Shown piece by piece: positions 15,594 to 23,420 of a stretch of 64,000 nt of DNA. Under the pieces are notes generated by a model. That model worked only from the letters and a program-made list of their open reading frames with translations. It did no database searches and was not told the DNA's origin. This DNA is from Woeseiaceae bacterium (GTDB taxonomy: Bacteria; Pseudomonadota; Gammaproteobacteria; Steroidobacterales; Woeseiaceae). How positions within the stretch are numbered: the first letter of the stretch is position 1; each line of letters opens with the position of its first letter. The DNA lies in the NCBI GenBank assembly GCA_030066075.1, contig JASJCH010000008.1, forward strand, positions 1-64,000, read 5' to 3'. Both the position numbers and the translations under genes were made by a program.

Positions 15594-17013
15594 AATCGGT
15601 GCAGGGACACAGCGCGGCGCGGCGCTGCTCGTCATGATGTTACTGCTGATCACGGCGATGTCCGCAGTGCTGGTATCGCGAGTCAGCGTCAACAATGTGC
15701 GCAACCAGCAACTGGCCGATTCCAGCGAGGTGCTGGCGATGGCGCGCGACAGCCTCATCGACTACGCGGCCATTCTGCCGGACGTGGCTCCCGGGCAGCC
15801 CGCCAAGTTACCGTGCCCGGACATTGACGGTTCGGGCGGCTGGCGCGAAGGCGAGGCACATCGGGACGCCTGCGGCGCGACCGGCGTCACGGTGATTGGC
15901 CGGCTGCCGTGGCGGACGCTCGGGCTGGCGCCGCCGAAAGACGGCAGCGGCGCATGCCTGTGGTACGTCGTGTCCGGCAGCCATAAAGATTCGACGACCA
16001 GCAGCTCGCCCATGGTTAACCCGGATTCGAACGGGCAGCTGCAGGTCCGGGCTATCGACACCGACGACTGGCTCGCAGGGGCGGCGCCGGAGCAACGGCC
16101 AGTGGCGTTGGTAATCGCGCCAATGATGAGCCTTCAGGGGCAGTCGCGGCCAGCACCGGCCGGAGGCGCTGATTCGTGTAGCAGCGGCTTTGCCGCACGG
16201 GATTTCCTCGATGCCGACGCGGCATCGGGGATATCCAATGCGACGGTTTCCGGGCAGCCCGATGTCGTTGACGTCTTTGGCGTCTTTACCGGCAGCAGTG
16301 ACACACACAACGATCGCGTGGCCGTCATCACCCGAGCCGACCTGGCAAGGGCGGTAGAGTCGCGACACGACTACCCGGACCAGGTGCGGGAACTGGGCCT
16401 GGCGGTTGCCGGTTGTCTCGCAAACTACGCACGCAACAATCCCGGTGGCGCCGATGACAGGCGTTTGCCCTGGCCGGCGCCGGTTCGCATGGCCGACTAC
16501 CGGAGCGACAGCAGTTACGACGACGCCGCATCCGGGGTCCTGGCGGGCAGGCTGCCGAACGCTGTGGACGAAAGCAGCGCGCAGACCGGAAACAGCATCG
16601 CGCAGGCGTTGTCGGCATGCGACGCAGCCGCCGTGCCGCGGTGGACGCCGCAGATGCAGTCGGCGTGGAGCAACTGGAAGGACCACTTCTTCTACGCGGT
16701 GGCAGGTTCCTACGCGCCCGATGCGCCTGTGCCCAGCACCTGCGTCGACTGTTTCACCGTCAACGGCGCGGGCCAGCTTGCGGCAATCGTCATGTTTGCG
16801 GGCTCACGGCTGGACGGCCTCGGCCAGCGGCGTAACGCGCCGCCACTCGATGTGGACACGAAGGACGACGCAGCCAACTACCTCGAAGCGGAGAACCTGG
16901 CAAATATGGCCTATACCGGCGGCGCGGCGGATTTCCGCTCGGGCGCAGCGGCGGCCGATTTCAATGACCGGCTGTTTTGCATCGACATGGCACTGAACGT
17001 GGCGGAGTGCTGA
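15574..17013 (+). CDS. large PilX-like pseudopilin
   Basis: 479 residues. The N-terminus QRGAALLVMMLLLITAMSAVLVSRV is a class III-type prepilin signal with Gly before the hydrophobic helix but no Phe and no Glu5, as in PilX and GspK-like minor pilins. The large ectodomain contains Cys pairs (LPCPD near residue 87 and STCVDC near 390) and many Asp/Ser-rich loops. It overlaps the previous gene by 20 bases. It shares an LPCP-type motif after the first helix with the next gene. Probably a tip or minor component of the pilus; the exact role is unknown. Confidence 0.68.
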   Translation: MMKRLNKIGAGTQRGAALLVMMLLLITAMSAVLVSRVSVNNVRNQQLADSSEVLAMARDSLIDYAAILPDVAPGQPAKLPCPDIDGSGGWREGEAHRDACGATGVTVIGRLPWRTLGLAPPKDGSGACLWYVVSGSHKDSTTSSSPMVNPDSNGQLQVRAIDTDDWLAGAAPEQRPVALVIAPMMSLQGQSRPAPAGGADSCSSGFAARDFLDADAASGISNATVSGQPDVVDVFGVFTGSSDTHNDRVAVITRADLARAVESRHDYPDQVRELGLAVAGCLANYARNNPGGADDRRLPWPAPVRMADYRSDSSYDDAASGVLAGRLPNAVDESSAQTGNSIAQALSACDAAAVPRWTPQMQSAWSNWKDHFFYAVAGSYAPDAPVPSTCVDCFTVNGAGQLAAIVMFAGSRLDGLGQRRNAPPLDVDTKDDAANYLEAENLANMAYTGGAADFRSGAAAADFNDRLFCIDMALNVAEC

Positions 17014-17015
17014 TC

Positions 17016-17789
17016 GTGATTACCACACGACAACAACGGGGATTCTCGCTTGTCGAACTGGCGATTGTCCTGCTGATCATGGCCATCATACTGGGCGGAC
17101 TCGTGGCGCCTCTCGCCGCACAACGCGAGAGCGAGCGCGCCAACGACGCCCGGGACCAGTTGCGCGATGTCGAGAAGGCAATCTACGGATTTGCGGCTGT
17201 GAACGGCTTCATACCGTGCCCGGCAACGCCGGCAAGCAACGGCTACGCCGCTGCGAGCGGGGCCGGGTGTTCCGCCCAGCACGGTTTCGTTCCGGCAACG
17301 ACGCTGAATCTGAGCGGCACTCGCAATGACGACAACCTGCTGCTCGACCCCTGGGGCTCGCCGCTGCGCTACAGCGTGACGGCGGCAGACAGTAATGCCA
17401 ACGGACGCTGGGACTTCACGACGCCGGGCGAAATGCAGAGCGTCTCCATGGCGCTGTTGACTCCCGACCTGGTGGTTTGCTCTACGGCGGCCGGCAGTTC
17501 CGCCACGGCCTGCAGCGATCCGGGCACGACCCTGGCCGAGCAGAGCCCGGCCATCGTCTATTCCCTCGGGCGGGACTGGCCGTCGTTCAACTCGGCCGAC
17601 CAGCGGGAGAACGTTGGCGCCACGATTGCCGGCGGCGCCTCCGGGCAGCCGTACCGGGTGGCTGACGACAGCGTCTTCGTGCAGCGGGGACGCAGCGATC
17701 GAAACGGCGACGAGTACGATGACCTGCTGCTCTGGCTGTCCGCCCAGTCGCTCTACAGCCGCCTCGTCGAAACCGGGCACTTGCCGTAG
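17016..17789 (+). CDS. type IV prepilin-like protein (minor pilin)
   Basis: 257 residues from GTG 17016, with GGCGGAG 8-9 bases upstream. A canonical prepilin peptidase site QQRG/FSLVELAIVLLIMAI is followed by a helix and GFIPCPATPA, matching the LPCP motif of the preceding pseudopilin. LLLDPWGSPLRYSV resembles the pseudopilin calcium/turn region. The ectodomain has several Cys residues, probably in disulfides. It starts 3 bases after the preceding stop. Last gene of the mshL operon; the next pilin has its own promoter. Confidence 0.8.
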   Translation: MITTRQQRGFSLVELAIVLLIMAIILGGLVAPLAAQRESERANDARDQLRDVEKAIYGFAAVNGFIPCPATPASNGYAAASGAGCSAQHGFVPATTLNLSGTRNDDNLLLDPWGSPLRYSVTAADSNANGRWDFTTPGEMQSVSMALLTPDLVVCSTAAGSSATACSDPGTTLAEQSPAIVYSLGRDWPSFNSADQRENVGATIAGGASGQPYRVADDSVFVQRGRSDRNGDEYDDLLLWLSAQSLYSRLVETGHLP

Positions 17790-17852
17790 CGCATCGATCG
17801 TGACCCGGCGTAAATCCGTGACGGACTTAACAAAATTCGGGACCCCGCAGGC

Positions 17853-17879
17853 TAAAGCTTCGGCGCCTCGCGCCGATAA
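17853..17879 (+). promoter_or_regulatory. sigma-28 (FliA) promoter of the major pilin
   Basis: TAAAGCTT, 11 bases, GCCGATAA on the plus strand. The -10 octamer is identical to the FliA consensus, as in the pomA promoter, and the -35 core is intact. It lies 78 bases before the pilin start. Confidence 0.88.
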
Positions 17880-17957
17880 ACCCTTTGAGTATCGGAGATA
17901 CGCACGACAGCGGCTTATCTCGATTACAGATCCCTATCGAAAATTGAGGAAACAGTC

Positions 17958-18578
17958 GTGAATATGGATTTGGCAAGCAGAAGGAAGCAGTCAGGATTTA
18001 CTCTCGTCGAGATCGCCATCGTGCTGGTCATTATCGGCCTCCTGATTGGTGGAGTACTCAAAGGCCGCGAGATGATCACCAATGCCAAGATCAAGCGTAT
18101 CGAGAATGATTTCGGCGGCGTGTCAGCGGCCATTTTCGCGTACCAGGATCGCTATGGCGTGCTGCCTGGTGACGATCCCGCCGCATCGAGTCGTTTCTCC
18201 GGCGATTGGCGCGGTTCCGACAATGGCAACGGTAACGGCAATATCTCCGGTGGTTGGAACAGCACCAACAACGGCGATGAGTCCCGCAAGCTCTGGAAGC
18301 ACCTGCGCGGCGCCGGACTGATTGCCGGCCCGGTCGATAATACTGATGCAAGCTACCAGCAGCCCAGCAACTCGTTCGGCGGCAATATCGGCATCGACCT
18401 GAATCTATATAACCTCAGCGGACACAATATTGTGTTCGGCGAGATCCCGGGCGACATTGCCCAGATCCTCGAGGCCCGCGGCGACGACAACGACCCGAGC
18501 ACTGGCAGCATTCAGTCGCACAGCTCGTCAACGACGTACGCGATTGATCGTCGCTACGACGTCGCCTTCAGGCAATAA
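17958..18578 (+). CDS. major pilin of the MSHA-like system
   Basis: 206 residues from GTG 17958 behind GAGGAAA. The prepilin cleavage site is KQSG/FTLVEIAIVLVIIGLLIGG with Glu5 of the mature protein present. It continues with AAIFAYQDRYGVLPGDDPAA and a Gly/Asn-rich stretch (DNGNGNGNISGGW), seen in many secreted-type pilins. There are no cysteines in the ectodomain, unlike the minor pilins. It is separated from the assembly operon by a perfect sigma-28 promoter and followed by a long inverted repeat, so it is transcribed alone. This suggests the high expression expected for a fibre subunit. Confidence 0.8.
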   Translation: MNMDLASRRKQSGFTLVEIAIVLVIIGLLIGGVLKGREMITNAKIKRIENDFGGVSAAIFAYQDRYGVLPGDDPAASSRFSGDWRGSDNGNGNGNISGGWNSTNNGDESRKLWKHLRGAGLIAGPVDNTDASYQQPSNSFGGNIGIDLNLYNLSGHNIVFGEIPGDIAQILEARGDDNDPSTGSIQSHSSSTTYAIDRRYDVAFRQ

Positions 18579-18609
18579 ATTACAACCTCGCTGCTTGAGG
18601 AAGTGGTAA

Positions 18610-18649
18610 CAAGAGCCGTTGCAAGCCGCGTTGCTTGCAACGGCTCTTG
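18610..18649. terminator. 16-bp inverted repeat between pilin and HDOD genes
   Basis: CAAGAGCCGTTGCAAG and its exact complement are separated by 8 bases. It lies between convergent genes and probably ends transcription or protects the pilin mRNA 3' end. There is no T-run, so Rho-independent termination is uncertain. Confidence 0.65.
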
Positions 18650-18664
18650 CGCATAGTGCGAGTG

Positions 18665-19507
18665 TCAGCCGACGGACTGGCGCATCGACTGCGAGTGCAG
18701 GTCATACGCTTCACGAACGCTCGGCCAGCTATCCGTTGTCAGGCGCAGCCTGGCAATGATGTCATCCGTAGACTCCGCAAGCGGGTCGTCCTGATCGTCT
18801 TGCTGCAAAATCAGTTGCGCCGCGTAGATAACGTCGATCATTGACGCGGACGCATTGCCTTCTCGAATCAGGTGGTCCTCGTACTCGACGGAGTTTGCGA
18901 TCTCGTCGGGAAAGCCCCACGACTCTACGATCAGTTTGCCGACGCTGGCATACCACTCGTCAAGGACGCTCGAAAGCGATTCGGCGTCGCCGAGAAAGTT
19001 GGGGTAGTCCTGCGCCTTGGTGAGAATGTAGAGCTTGCCGATCTGGTGGAGCAGCCCGCAAAGGAACGCGTTGTCGGGGTTGACGGTCTCCGAATTGCGG
19101 GCGATGACGAAGCACATGGACGCCAACGAGAGACTGCTGCTCCAGATGTCCTTGATCGAACTCTTCAGCGCGTCATGTTGCGAGGCGTTGAAAATCTGTT
19201 CGACGGCCAGCGTTATGGCCATATTGCGAACGACTTCGAATCCCAGCCGACTGATGGCGAGAGCGAGGTCCGTAATTTCGATACCGGCACGATTGTGAAA
19301 TGCGGAGTTCGCTCCAACCAGCAGCCGCGCGACCAGCACGGCATCCGTGCGCACGACGTCGGCGAGTCTCTCGGACGAACACTGCGGATCCTCGAGCGCG
19401 GTGCGAATGTTGATCACTACATCCGGGAATGACGGTAGCTTGATGTTCTTGGAATTGAGATCTTCGGCGAGCTGCTGCAGGAATTGTGCTTGCTCTTCGG
19501 TTGACAC
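18665..19507 (-). CDS. HDOD domain protein (copy 2)
   Basis: 280 residues, a full-length paralog of the protein at 1039-1881. It has the same length and the same framework: LPSFPDVVINIRTALEDP, ANSAFHNRAGIEI, AFLCGLLHQIGKLYILTKA and VESWGFPDEIA. As in other HDOD proteins the catalytic HD pair is lost, so a signalling or scaffolding role is expected. It is convergent with the pilin gene and divergent from the C-terminal fleQ fragment. Its position at the right edge of the fleQ-splitting segment may help in reconstructing how the segment arose. Confidence 0.87.
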   Translation of the reverse strand: MSTEEQAQFLQQLAEDLNSKNIKLPSFPDVVINIRTALEDPQCSSERLADVVRTDAVLVARLLVGANSAFHNRAGIEITDLALAISRLGFEVVRNMAITLAVEQIFNASQHDALKSSIKDIWSSSLSLASMCFVIARNSETVNPDNAFLCGLLHQIGKLYILTKAQDYPNFLGDAESLSSVLDEWYASVGKLIVESWGFPDEIANSVEYEDHLIREGNASASMIDVIYAAQLILQQDDQDDPLAESTDDIIARLRLTTDSWPSVREAYDLHSQSMRQSVG

Positions 19508-19620
19508 TGGACTCTCCGGAAGTGTAACGGCGCCAGCCCGATACTATGACCGAGGTAATCGCCTCGGGCAACCTGTTGTGCTGCGAGACAAACGAAAAAA
19601 AACTCGGTGGTAACTACCGA

Positions 19621-19649
19621 TTGCAACTACGGTTTCGCTAACCTATATT
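19621..19649 (+). promoter_or_regulatory. possible sigma-70 promoter for the fleQ C-terminal fragment
   Basis: TTGCAA, 17 bases, TATATT upstream of GTG 19777. Both hexamers are near-consensus. It would let the AAA+ part be expressed separately from its N-terminal domain. Confidence 0.4.
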
Positions 19650-19776
19650 GGTTTACGAGTGAAAGGGTCGTTTGCATGTAAGCCTGTTTGAACAGCGACA
19701 CGCGAACTATCTGTCGATAACCAGAGTGGCGCGGCTTTATGCCATGCGTTAGAGCGAAAATTCCGGCGGTCGCGCC

Positions 19777-20904
19777 GTGAAGATAGACAGAATCCAGCGG
19801 CATCACCCCTGGGTGCGCCTGCACTCCCTTGACTATCCGGTCCGGCTCGACGCGCTCAGCGCCGTTCTTGATGAAATCCACGCCGAGCACCAGCCTGCTC
19901 GCAGCAATCGCCGCGCCGCCAGCGTCAACGGCATCATCGGCGAAAGTGACGGCATGCGGCAGGTGCGCAGGCTTGTCGACAAGGTGGCGCCGTCCATGGC
20001 GACCGTGCTCATCACCGGGGAATCCGGTACCGGCAAAGAGGTCGTTGCCCGGCAGCTGCATGCGCTGTCCGGTCGTGACGGGCGATTCGTGGCCGTCAAC
20101 TGCGGCGCGATACCGGAACAGCTCCTTGAAAGCGAGTTGTTCGGACACGAGCGAGGGGCTTTTACCGGCGCTGTGAGCGGGCGCGCGGGTCGCTTCGAGG
20201 AGGCGGAGGGAGGCACGTTCTTCCTCGACGAGATCGGCGACATGCCGCTCGCCATGCAGGTCAAGCTGCTGCGGGTCTTGCAGGAGCGCAGCGTGGAACG
20301 CGTCGGGGCCACGAGCAGCATCCCGGTGGACGTACGCGTCATTGCGGCGACGCATCGCGATCTGCCGTCACGAATCGAAGCCGGGGAGTTTCGCGAGGAC
20401 CTTTACTACCGGCTGAGCGTATTCCCCATTGAAATTCCGCCACTGCGCGATCGTCCGGAAGACATCAGGCCGCTGGCGGAGGCTTTTCTCGACCGCACCC
20501 GTTTCGATCTGGGCGTGGATCTCGATATTTCGGCCGACGCTTTTGACAGGCTCGAGCGTTACGACTGGCCGGGCAACGTCCGCGAACTCGTCAACCTGAT
20601 TGAACGGCTCTCTGTGCTGCGCCCCAACGGCGTAGTGAGAGAACAGGACCTGCCGTGGCCGATTGTTGAGGCCCAGCCGGAGCCCGAGGTGCTGAGTGCC
20701 GACGTTGCGCCGGTGGGGGCGGATCCGCACGTGACGCTGCCGAAGGACGGGCTCAATCTCAAAGAACACCTGGCCGCGGTGGAGCGGCAGATGATCCAGG
20801 ACGCACTCGCCCAGGCGGACGGCGTCGTCCAGCGCGCCGCTGAAATTCTGGGCGTCGGACGAACCACCCTCGTGGAGAAAATCCGCCGCCTGGACATCAA
20901 CTGA
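19777..20904 (+). CDS. fleQ: FleQ AAA+ / DNA-binding part, lacking the N-terminal domain
   Basis: 375 residues from GTG 19777; an in-frame TAG at 19750 prevents a longer start. Residues 1-40 ([23 protein letters not shown]) match only the end of the FleQ N-terminal region. The sigma-54 AAA+ domain follows: Walker A GESGTGKE, the sigma-54 contact loop GAFTGA, and Walker [14 protein letters not shown]. The C-terminal Fis-type HTH has [13 protein letters not shown], characteristic of FleQ. FleQ activates early flagellar genes and responds to c-di-GMP. The missing domain is encoded at 5635-5904 on the same strand. The GTG start has no obvious ribosome binding site. Confidence 0.85.
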   Translation: MKIDRIQRHHPWVRLHSLDYPVRLDALSAVLDEIHAEHQPARSNRRAASVNGIIGESDGMRQVRRLVDKVAPSMATVLITGESGTGKEVVARQLHALSGRDGRFVAVNCGAIPEQLLESELFGHERGAFTGAVSGRAGRFEEAEGGTFFLDEIGDMPLAMQVKLLRVLQERSVERVGATSSIPVDVRVIAATHRDLPSRIEAGEFREDLYYRLSVFPIEIPPLRDRPEDIRPLAEAFLDRTRFDLGVDLDISADAFDRLERYDWPGNVRELVNLIERLSVLRPNGVVREQDLPWPIVEAQPEPEVLSADVAPVGADPHVTLPKDGLNLKEHLAAVERQMIQDALAQADGVVQRAAEILGVGRTTLVEKIRRLDIN

Positions 20905-21003
20905 TTGCCAGGGCCCAACGGTTACACCTGAATCCGTGGGCTAACCCGGGCACAACAACTACACTAAGGGTGTTTGATGGTCTGACCTGGCAGGGGAGGC
21001 ACA

Positions 21004-22038
21004 GTGGCGCGCTCGATACCGGTTTTGTTCCTGGTGCTGATGGCAATGCCGCTCGCTGCGCAGGAAGGTGATCGCGCGGACCCGCTGTTTCAGGACACCG
21101 CGATTCTCGCCGTAACAATCACCGGACCGCTAAAAACCCTCGTCAAGGAACGGCCGAAAGAGGACTACCTCGACGGCTTCCTCGAGTACACCGAAGCAGA
21201 CGGCCGCAGCGTCAAGCTGGATCTCGAGATTCGGGCGCGGGGCCACTTCCGGCACGCCAATTGTGATTACCCGCCGGTCTTGCTGAACCTCAAGCGCAAG
21301 CAGACGCCCGGAACACTGTTCGAGAACCAGAACAAGCTGAAGCTCGTCGTCCAGTGCGACCGGTCCAGCCAATTCGAGCAGGCCGTTCTGCGAGAGTATC
21401 TTGCTTACCGGATTCTCAACGCCGTCACGGACAAGAGCTTCCGGGTGCGCCCGCTGAGCATCACCTACGTCGATACCGAGAAGCCTGACGGCAGAGAGCC
21501 GCGCTACGCGTTCCTGATCGAGCACAAGAAGCGCCTGGGCGAGCGATTCGGCGTGCAGGACCTCGCGATTGAGCGCACGGCGGTGAGCGCGCTCGATGGC
21601 GCGCAGCTCAACCTGACATCGATCTTCGGGTTCCTGATCGGCAATACCGATTTCTCACCGGTTGCCGGCGCGCCGGGCAGGGACTGTTGCCACAACTACG
21701 TGCTGTTCGGCGAAGACGGCATACCGCAATGGGCAGTCCCCTACGATTTCGACATGTCCGGCCTGGTCGACGCGCCGTACGCCACGCCCAATGAACGATT
21801 CAATTTGCGCACCGTGCGGCAAAGACTCTATCGCGGTCGATGCGTGAATAACGAGCACGTCGAGGCCTCGCTGCAGACGTTCAGGGACAATCGGGATGCG
21901 ATCTACGCGCTGGTCGATGAGCATGAGGGGCTGAAGCCTTACCTCCGCAAGAAGGTCACGAAATACATCGACGATTTCTACGAGTTGATCAACGATCCCC
22001 GCGATGTCGAGAGAAGAATCCTCGACGAGTGCATCTGA
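21004..22038 (+). CDS. secreted conserved hypothetical protein
   Basis: 344 residues from GTG 21004 behind AGGGGAGG. A signal peptide (SIPVLFLVLMAMPLAAQ) precedes a mature protein with RARGHFRHANCDYPPVLLNLK, LREYLAYRILN, a GFLIGNTDFSP motif and VPYDFDMSGLVD. The Asn-Thr-Asp and Asp-Phe-Asp pair is reminiscent of CotH-type atypical kinases, but the match is only suggestive and I do not assign that function. It stands alone between fleQ and the sodium channel. Similar secreted proteins of unknown function occur in marine gammaproteobacteria, from memory. Confidence 0.65.
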   Translation: MARSIPVLFLVLMAMPLAAQEGDRADPLFQDTAILAVTITGPLKTLVKERPKEDYLDGFLEYTEADGRSVKLDLEIRARGHFRHANCDYPPVLLNLKRKQTPGTLFENQNKLKLVVQCDRSSQFEQAVLREYLAYRILNAVTDKSFRVRPLSITYVDTEKPDGREPRYAFLIEHKKRLGERFGVQDLAIERTAVSALDGAQLNLTSIFGFLIGNTDFSPVAGAPGRDCCHNYVLFGEDGIPQWAVPYDFDMSGLVDAPYATPNERFNLRTVRQRLYRGRCVNNEHVEASLQTFRDNRDAIYALVDEHEGLKPYLRKKVTKYIDDFYELINDPRDVERRILDECI

Positions 22039-22237
22039 GTATTTTGTAACAAGTCGTCGCCGCGGTTACGCCTGGCAGCCTAAAAAGGGCGTGGGGGTCA
22101 AGGAATGCAGTGCGTTTCCACAGCCCCCGCCGCCCGTTTGCCCATGAAAACCCGAGATTGAGACGTTGTTCCGGATTCCTGCGGAGTCATGGACTACGAT
22201 CTCGACAGAGCAATGACTGCTTGTCGAGGGCTTTTCA

Positions 22238-23068
22238 ATGAACAGCAGGGCACTCGCTATATCGCACGCAAACGGGCTTCGTGACTTCGTCGAGTCACGC
22301 GCGTTTCAATTTTTCGTGACGGCCGTCATCGTCATCAACGCCGTCACCCTTGGGCTCGAAACTTCTCCATCTGCTGTCGAGAGATTCGGCACACAGCTAC
22401 ACGTCATCGACAGGGCGGCGCTGTGGGTCTTCACGATCGAGCTTGCTCTCAAGCTACTGGTTTACCGGGGCCGATTCTTCAAGGACGGCTGGAACGTCTT
22501 TGATTTCACGATCGTAACCATTGCCTGGATTCCGGCGGCAGGACCTCTGTCCGTATTACGGGCACTGCGTATCATGCGTGTGCTCCGTCTTATCTCCGTC
22601 ATTCCTTCCATGCGCAAGGTGGTCGGCGCGCTGTTCAGCGCGTTACCGGGCATGGGCTCAATTGTCTGTGTGCTAATGCTCGTGTATTACATTGCCGCCG
22701 TCATGGCGACCAACCTGTTCGGAGGCGCGTTCCCGAACTGGTTCGGCAGCATTGGTGAATCCATGTTCAGCTTGTTCCAGATCATGACGCTGGAGAGCTG
22801 GTCGACGGGAATCGTACGTCCTGTCATGCAGGTGTATCCGCAAGCCTGGCTGTTCTTTGTGCCGTTTATCGTCATCACGAGCTTTACCGTACTGAATCTC
22901 TTCATCGCTCTGATCGTCAATTCGATGCAACTGTTGAATGCCGAGACCAGCGACGAGATTCATGCCGAGGCAGAACTCGCGCACGGGGAGCGCGAGGCGT
23001 TGTCACAGCAGATCGATGCGCTGGCAATGCAAGTACGCAGGCTGCAACGCAGCTTGAACGACAGATAA
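22238..23068 (+). CDS. NaChBac-type voltage-gated sodium channel
   Basis: 276 residues, a single six-helix subunit that would tetramerise. S4 is LRALRIMRVLRLISVIPSMRK with regularly spaced Arg. The pore has FQIMTLESWSTGIVRPVM, and TLESWS (about residues 184-189) is the bacterial sodium channel filter. S6 is FTVLNLFIALIVNSMQ, and the C-terminal segment (about 235-276) is a coiled coil typical of BacNav channels. In alkaliphilic Bacillus such a channel supports motility and pH homeostasis (established knowledge). Here it lies near fleQ and a PomAB-type stator. A bidirectional terminator follows immediately. Confidence 0.93.
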   Translation: MNSRALAISHANGLRDFVESRAFQFFVTAVIVINAVTLGLETSPSAVERFGTQLHVIDRAALWVFTIELALKLLVYRGRFFKDGWNVFDFTIVTIAWIPAAGPLSVLRALRIMRVLRLISVIPSMRKVVGALFSALPGMGSIVCVLMLVYYIAAVMATNLFGGAFPNWFGSIGESMFSLFQIMTLESWSTGIVRPVMQVYPQAWLFFVPFIVITSFTVLNLFIALIVNSMQLLNAETSDEIHAEAELAHGEREALSQQIDALAMQVRRLQRSLNDR

Positions 23069-23105
23069 AAAAAGCCGCCCACCAAAAAGGTGAAAGCGGC
23101 TTTTT
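23067..23105. terminator. Rho-independent terminator after the sodium channel
   Basis: AAAAAAGCCGC and GCGGCTTTTT form a stem with a smaller nested CACC/GGTG hairpin. A-run and T-run allow function in both directions. It starts within the channel stop codon. Confidence 0.85.
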
Positions 23106-23113
23106 CTGATGAC

Positions 23114-23230
23114 TGGTCGGGGTGAGAGGATTTCATGGCGGGCATCCTGCCCGCCACCCTGCGGGCGCACTCGCTTTGCTCGTGCGTGCAAAATTGCATC
23201 CTGCAATTTTGTGAACCTCATTTCGGTTCC
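23114..23230. repeat. tRNA-Pro tail copy followed by a multi-hairpin element
   Basis: The 20 bases at 23114-23133 are identical to 23298-23317, the 3' end of tRNA-Pro including CCA. After the copy the similarity stops and several stem-loops follow: GGCGGGC/GCCCGCC (23137-23155), a CGCAC/GTGCG stem, AAAATTGCA/TGCAATTTT (23190-23210) and GAACC/GGTTC. It looks like a decayed tandem tRNA or a small non-autonomous repeat with a tRNA tail. No integrase is nearby. Confidence 0.65.
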
Positions 23231-23249
23231 GTATCCCGCCCACGCCCAA

Positions 23250-23290
23250 AAAGAAAAAGGCCCCAACTAGACGTAAGGGCCTTTTTCTTT
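23250..23290. terminator. terminator downstream of tRNA-Pro
   Basis: AAAGAAAAAGGCCC and its exact complement GGGCCTTTTTCTTT form a 14-bp stem. It lies 8 bases beyond the tRNA 3' end on the minus strand, so it probably ends the tRNA transcript. Confidence 0.85.
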
Positions 23291-23297
23291 CTGAACG

Positions 23298-23375
23298 TGG
23301 TCGGGGTGAGAGGATTTGAACCTCCGGCCCCTGCCTCCCGAAGACAGTGCTCTACCAGGCTGAGCTACACCCCGA
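23298..23375 (-). tRNA. tRNA-Pro (CGG anticodon)
   Basis: Minus strand. The acceptor stem is TCGGGGT/ACCCCGA with encoded CCA, the D arm is AGCTCAGCCTGGTAGAGC, the anticodon loop is TTCGGGA (anticodon CGG), and the T arm is GGAGGTTCAAATCCTC. It reads CCG codons. Its 3' end is duplicated at 23114. Confidence 0.95.
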
Positions 23376-23420
23376 ACAGGCGCGCAATAATACACCCAGA
23401 TTTCGGGTGCGGCTACCCGC

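Noticed and set aside
5905-19776. Transposon or prophage carrying the pilus segment
   Set aside because: No transposase, integrase, terminal inverted repeats or target duplication could be seen at the fleQ break points.
23114-23317. Integrative element between two tRNA tails
   Set aside because: Only 184 bases separate the copies and no integrase or cargo gene lies there; recorded instead as a repeat.
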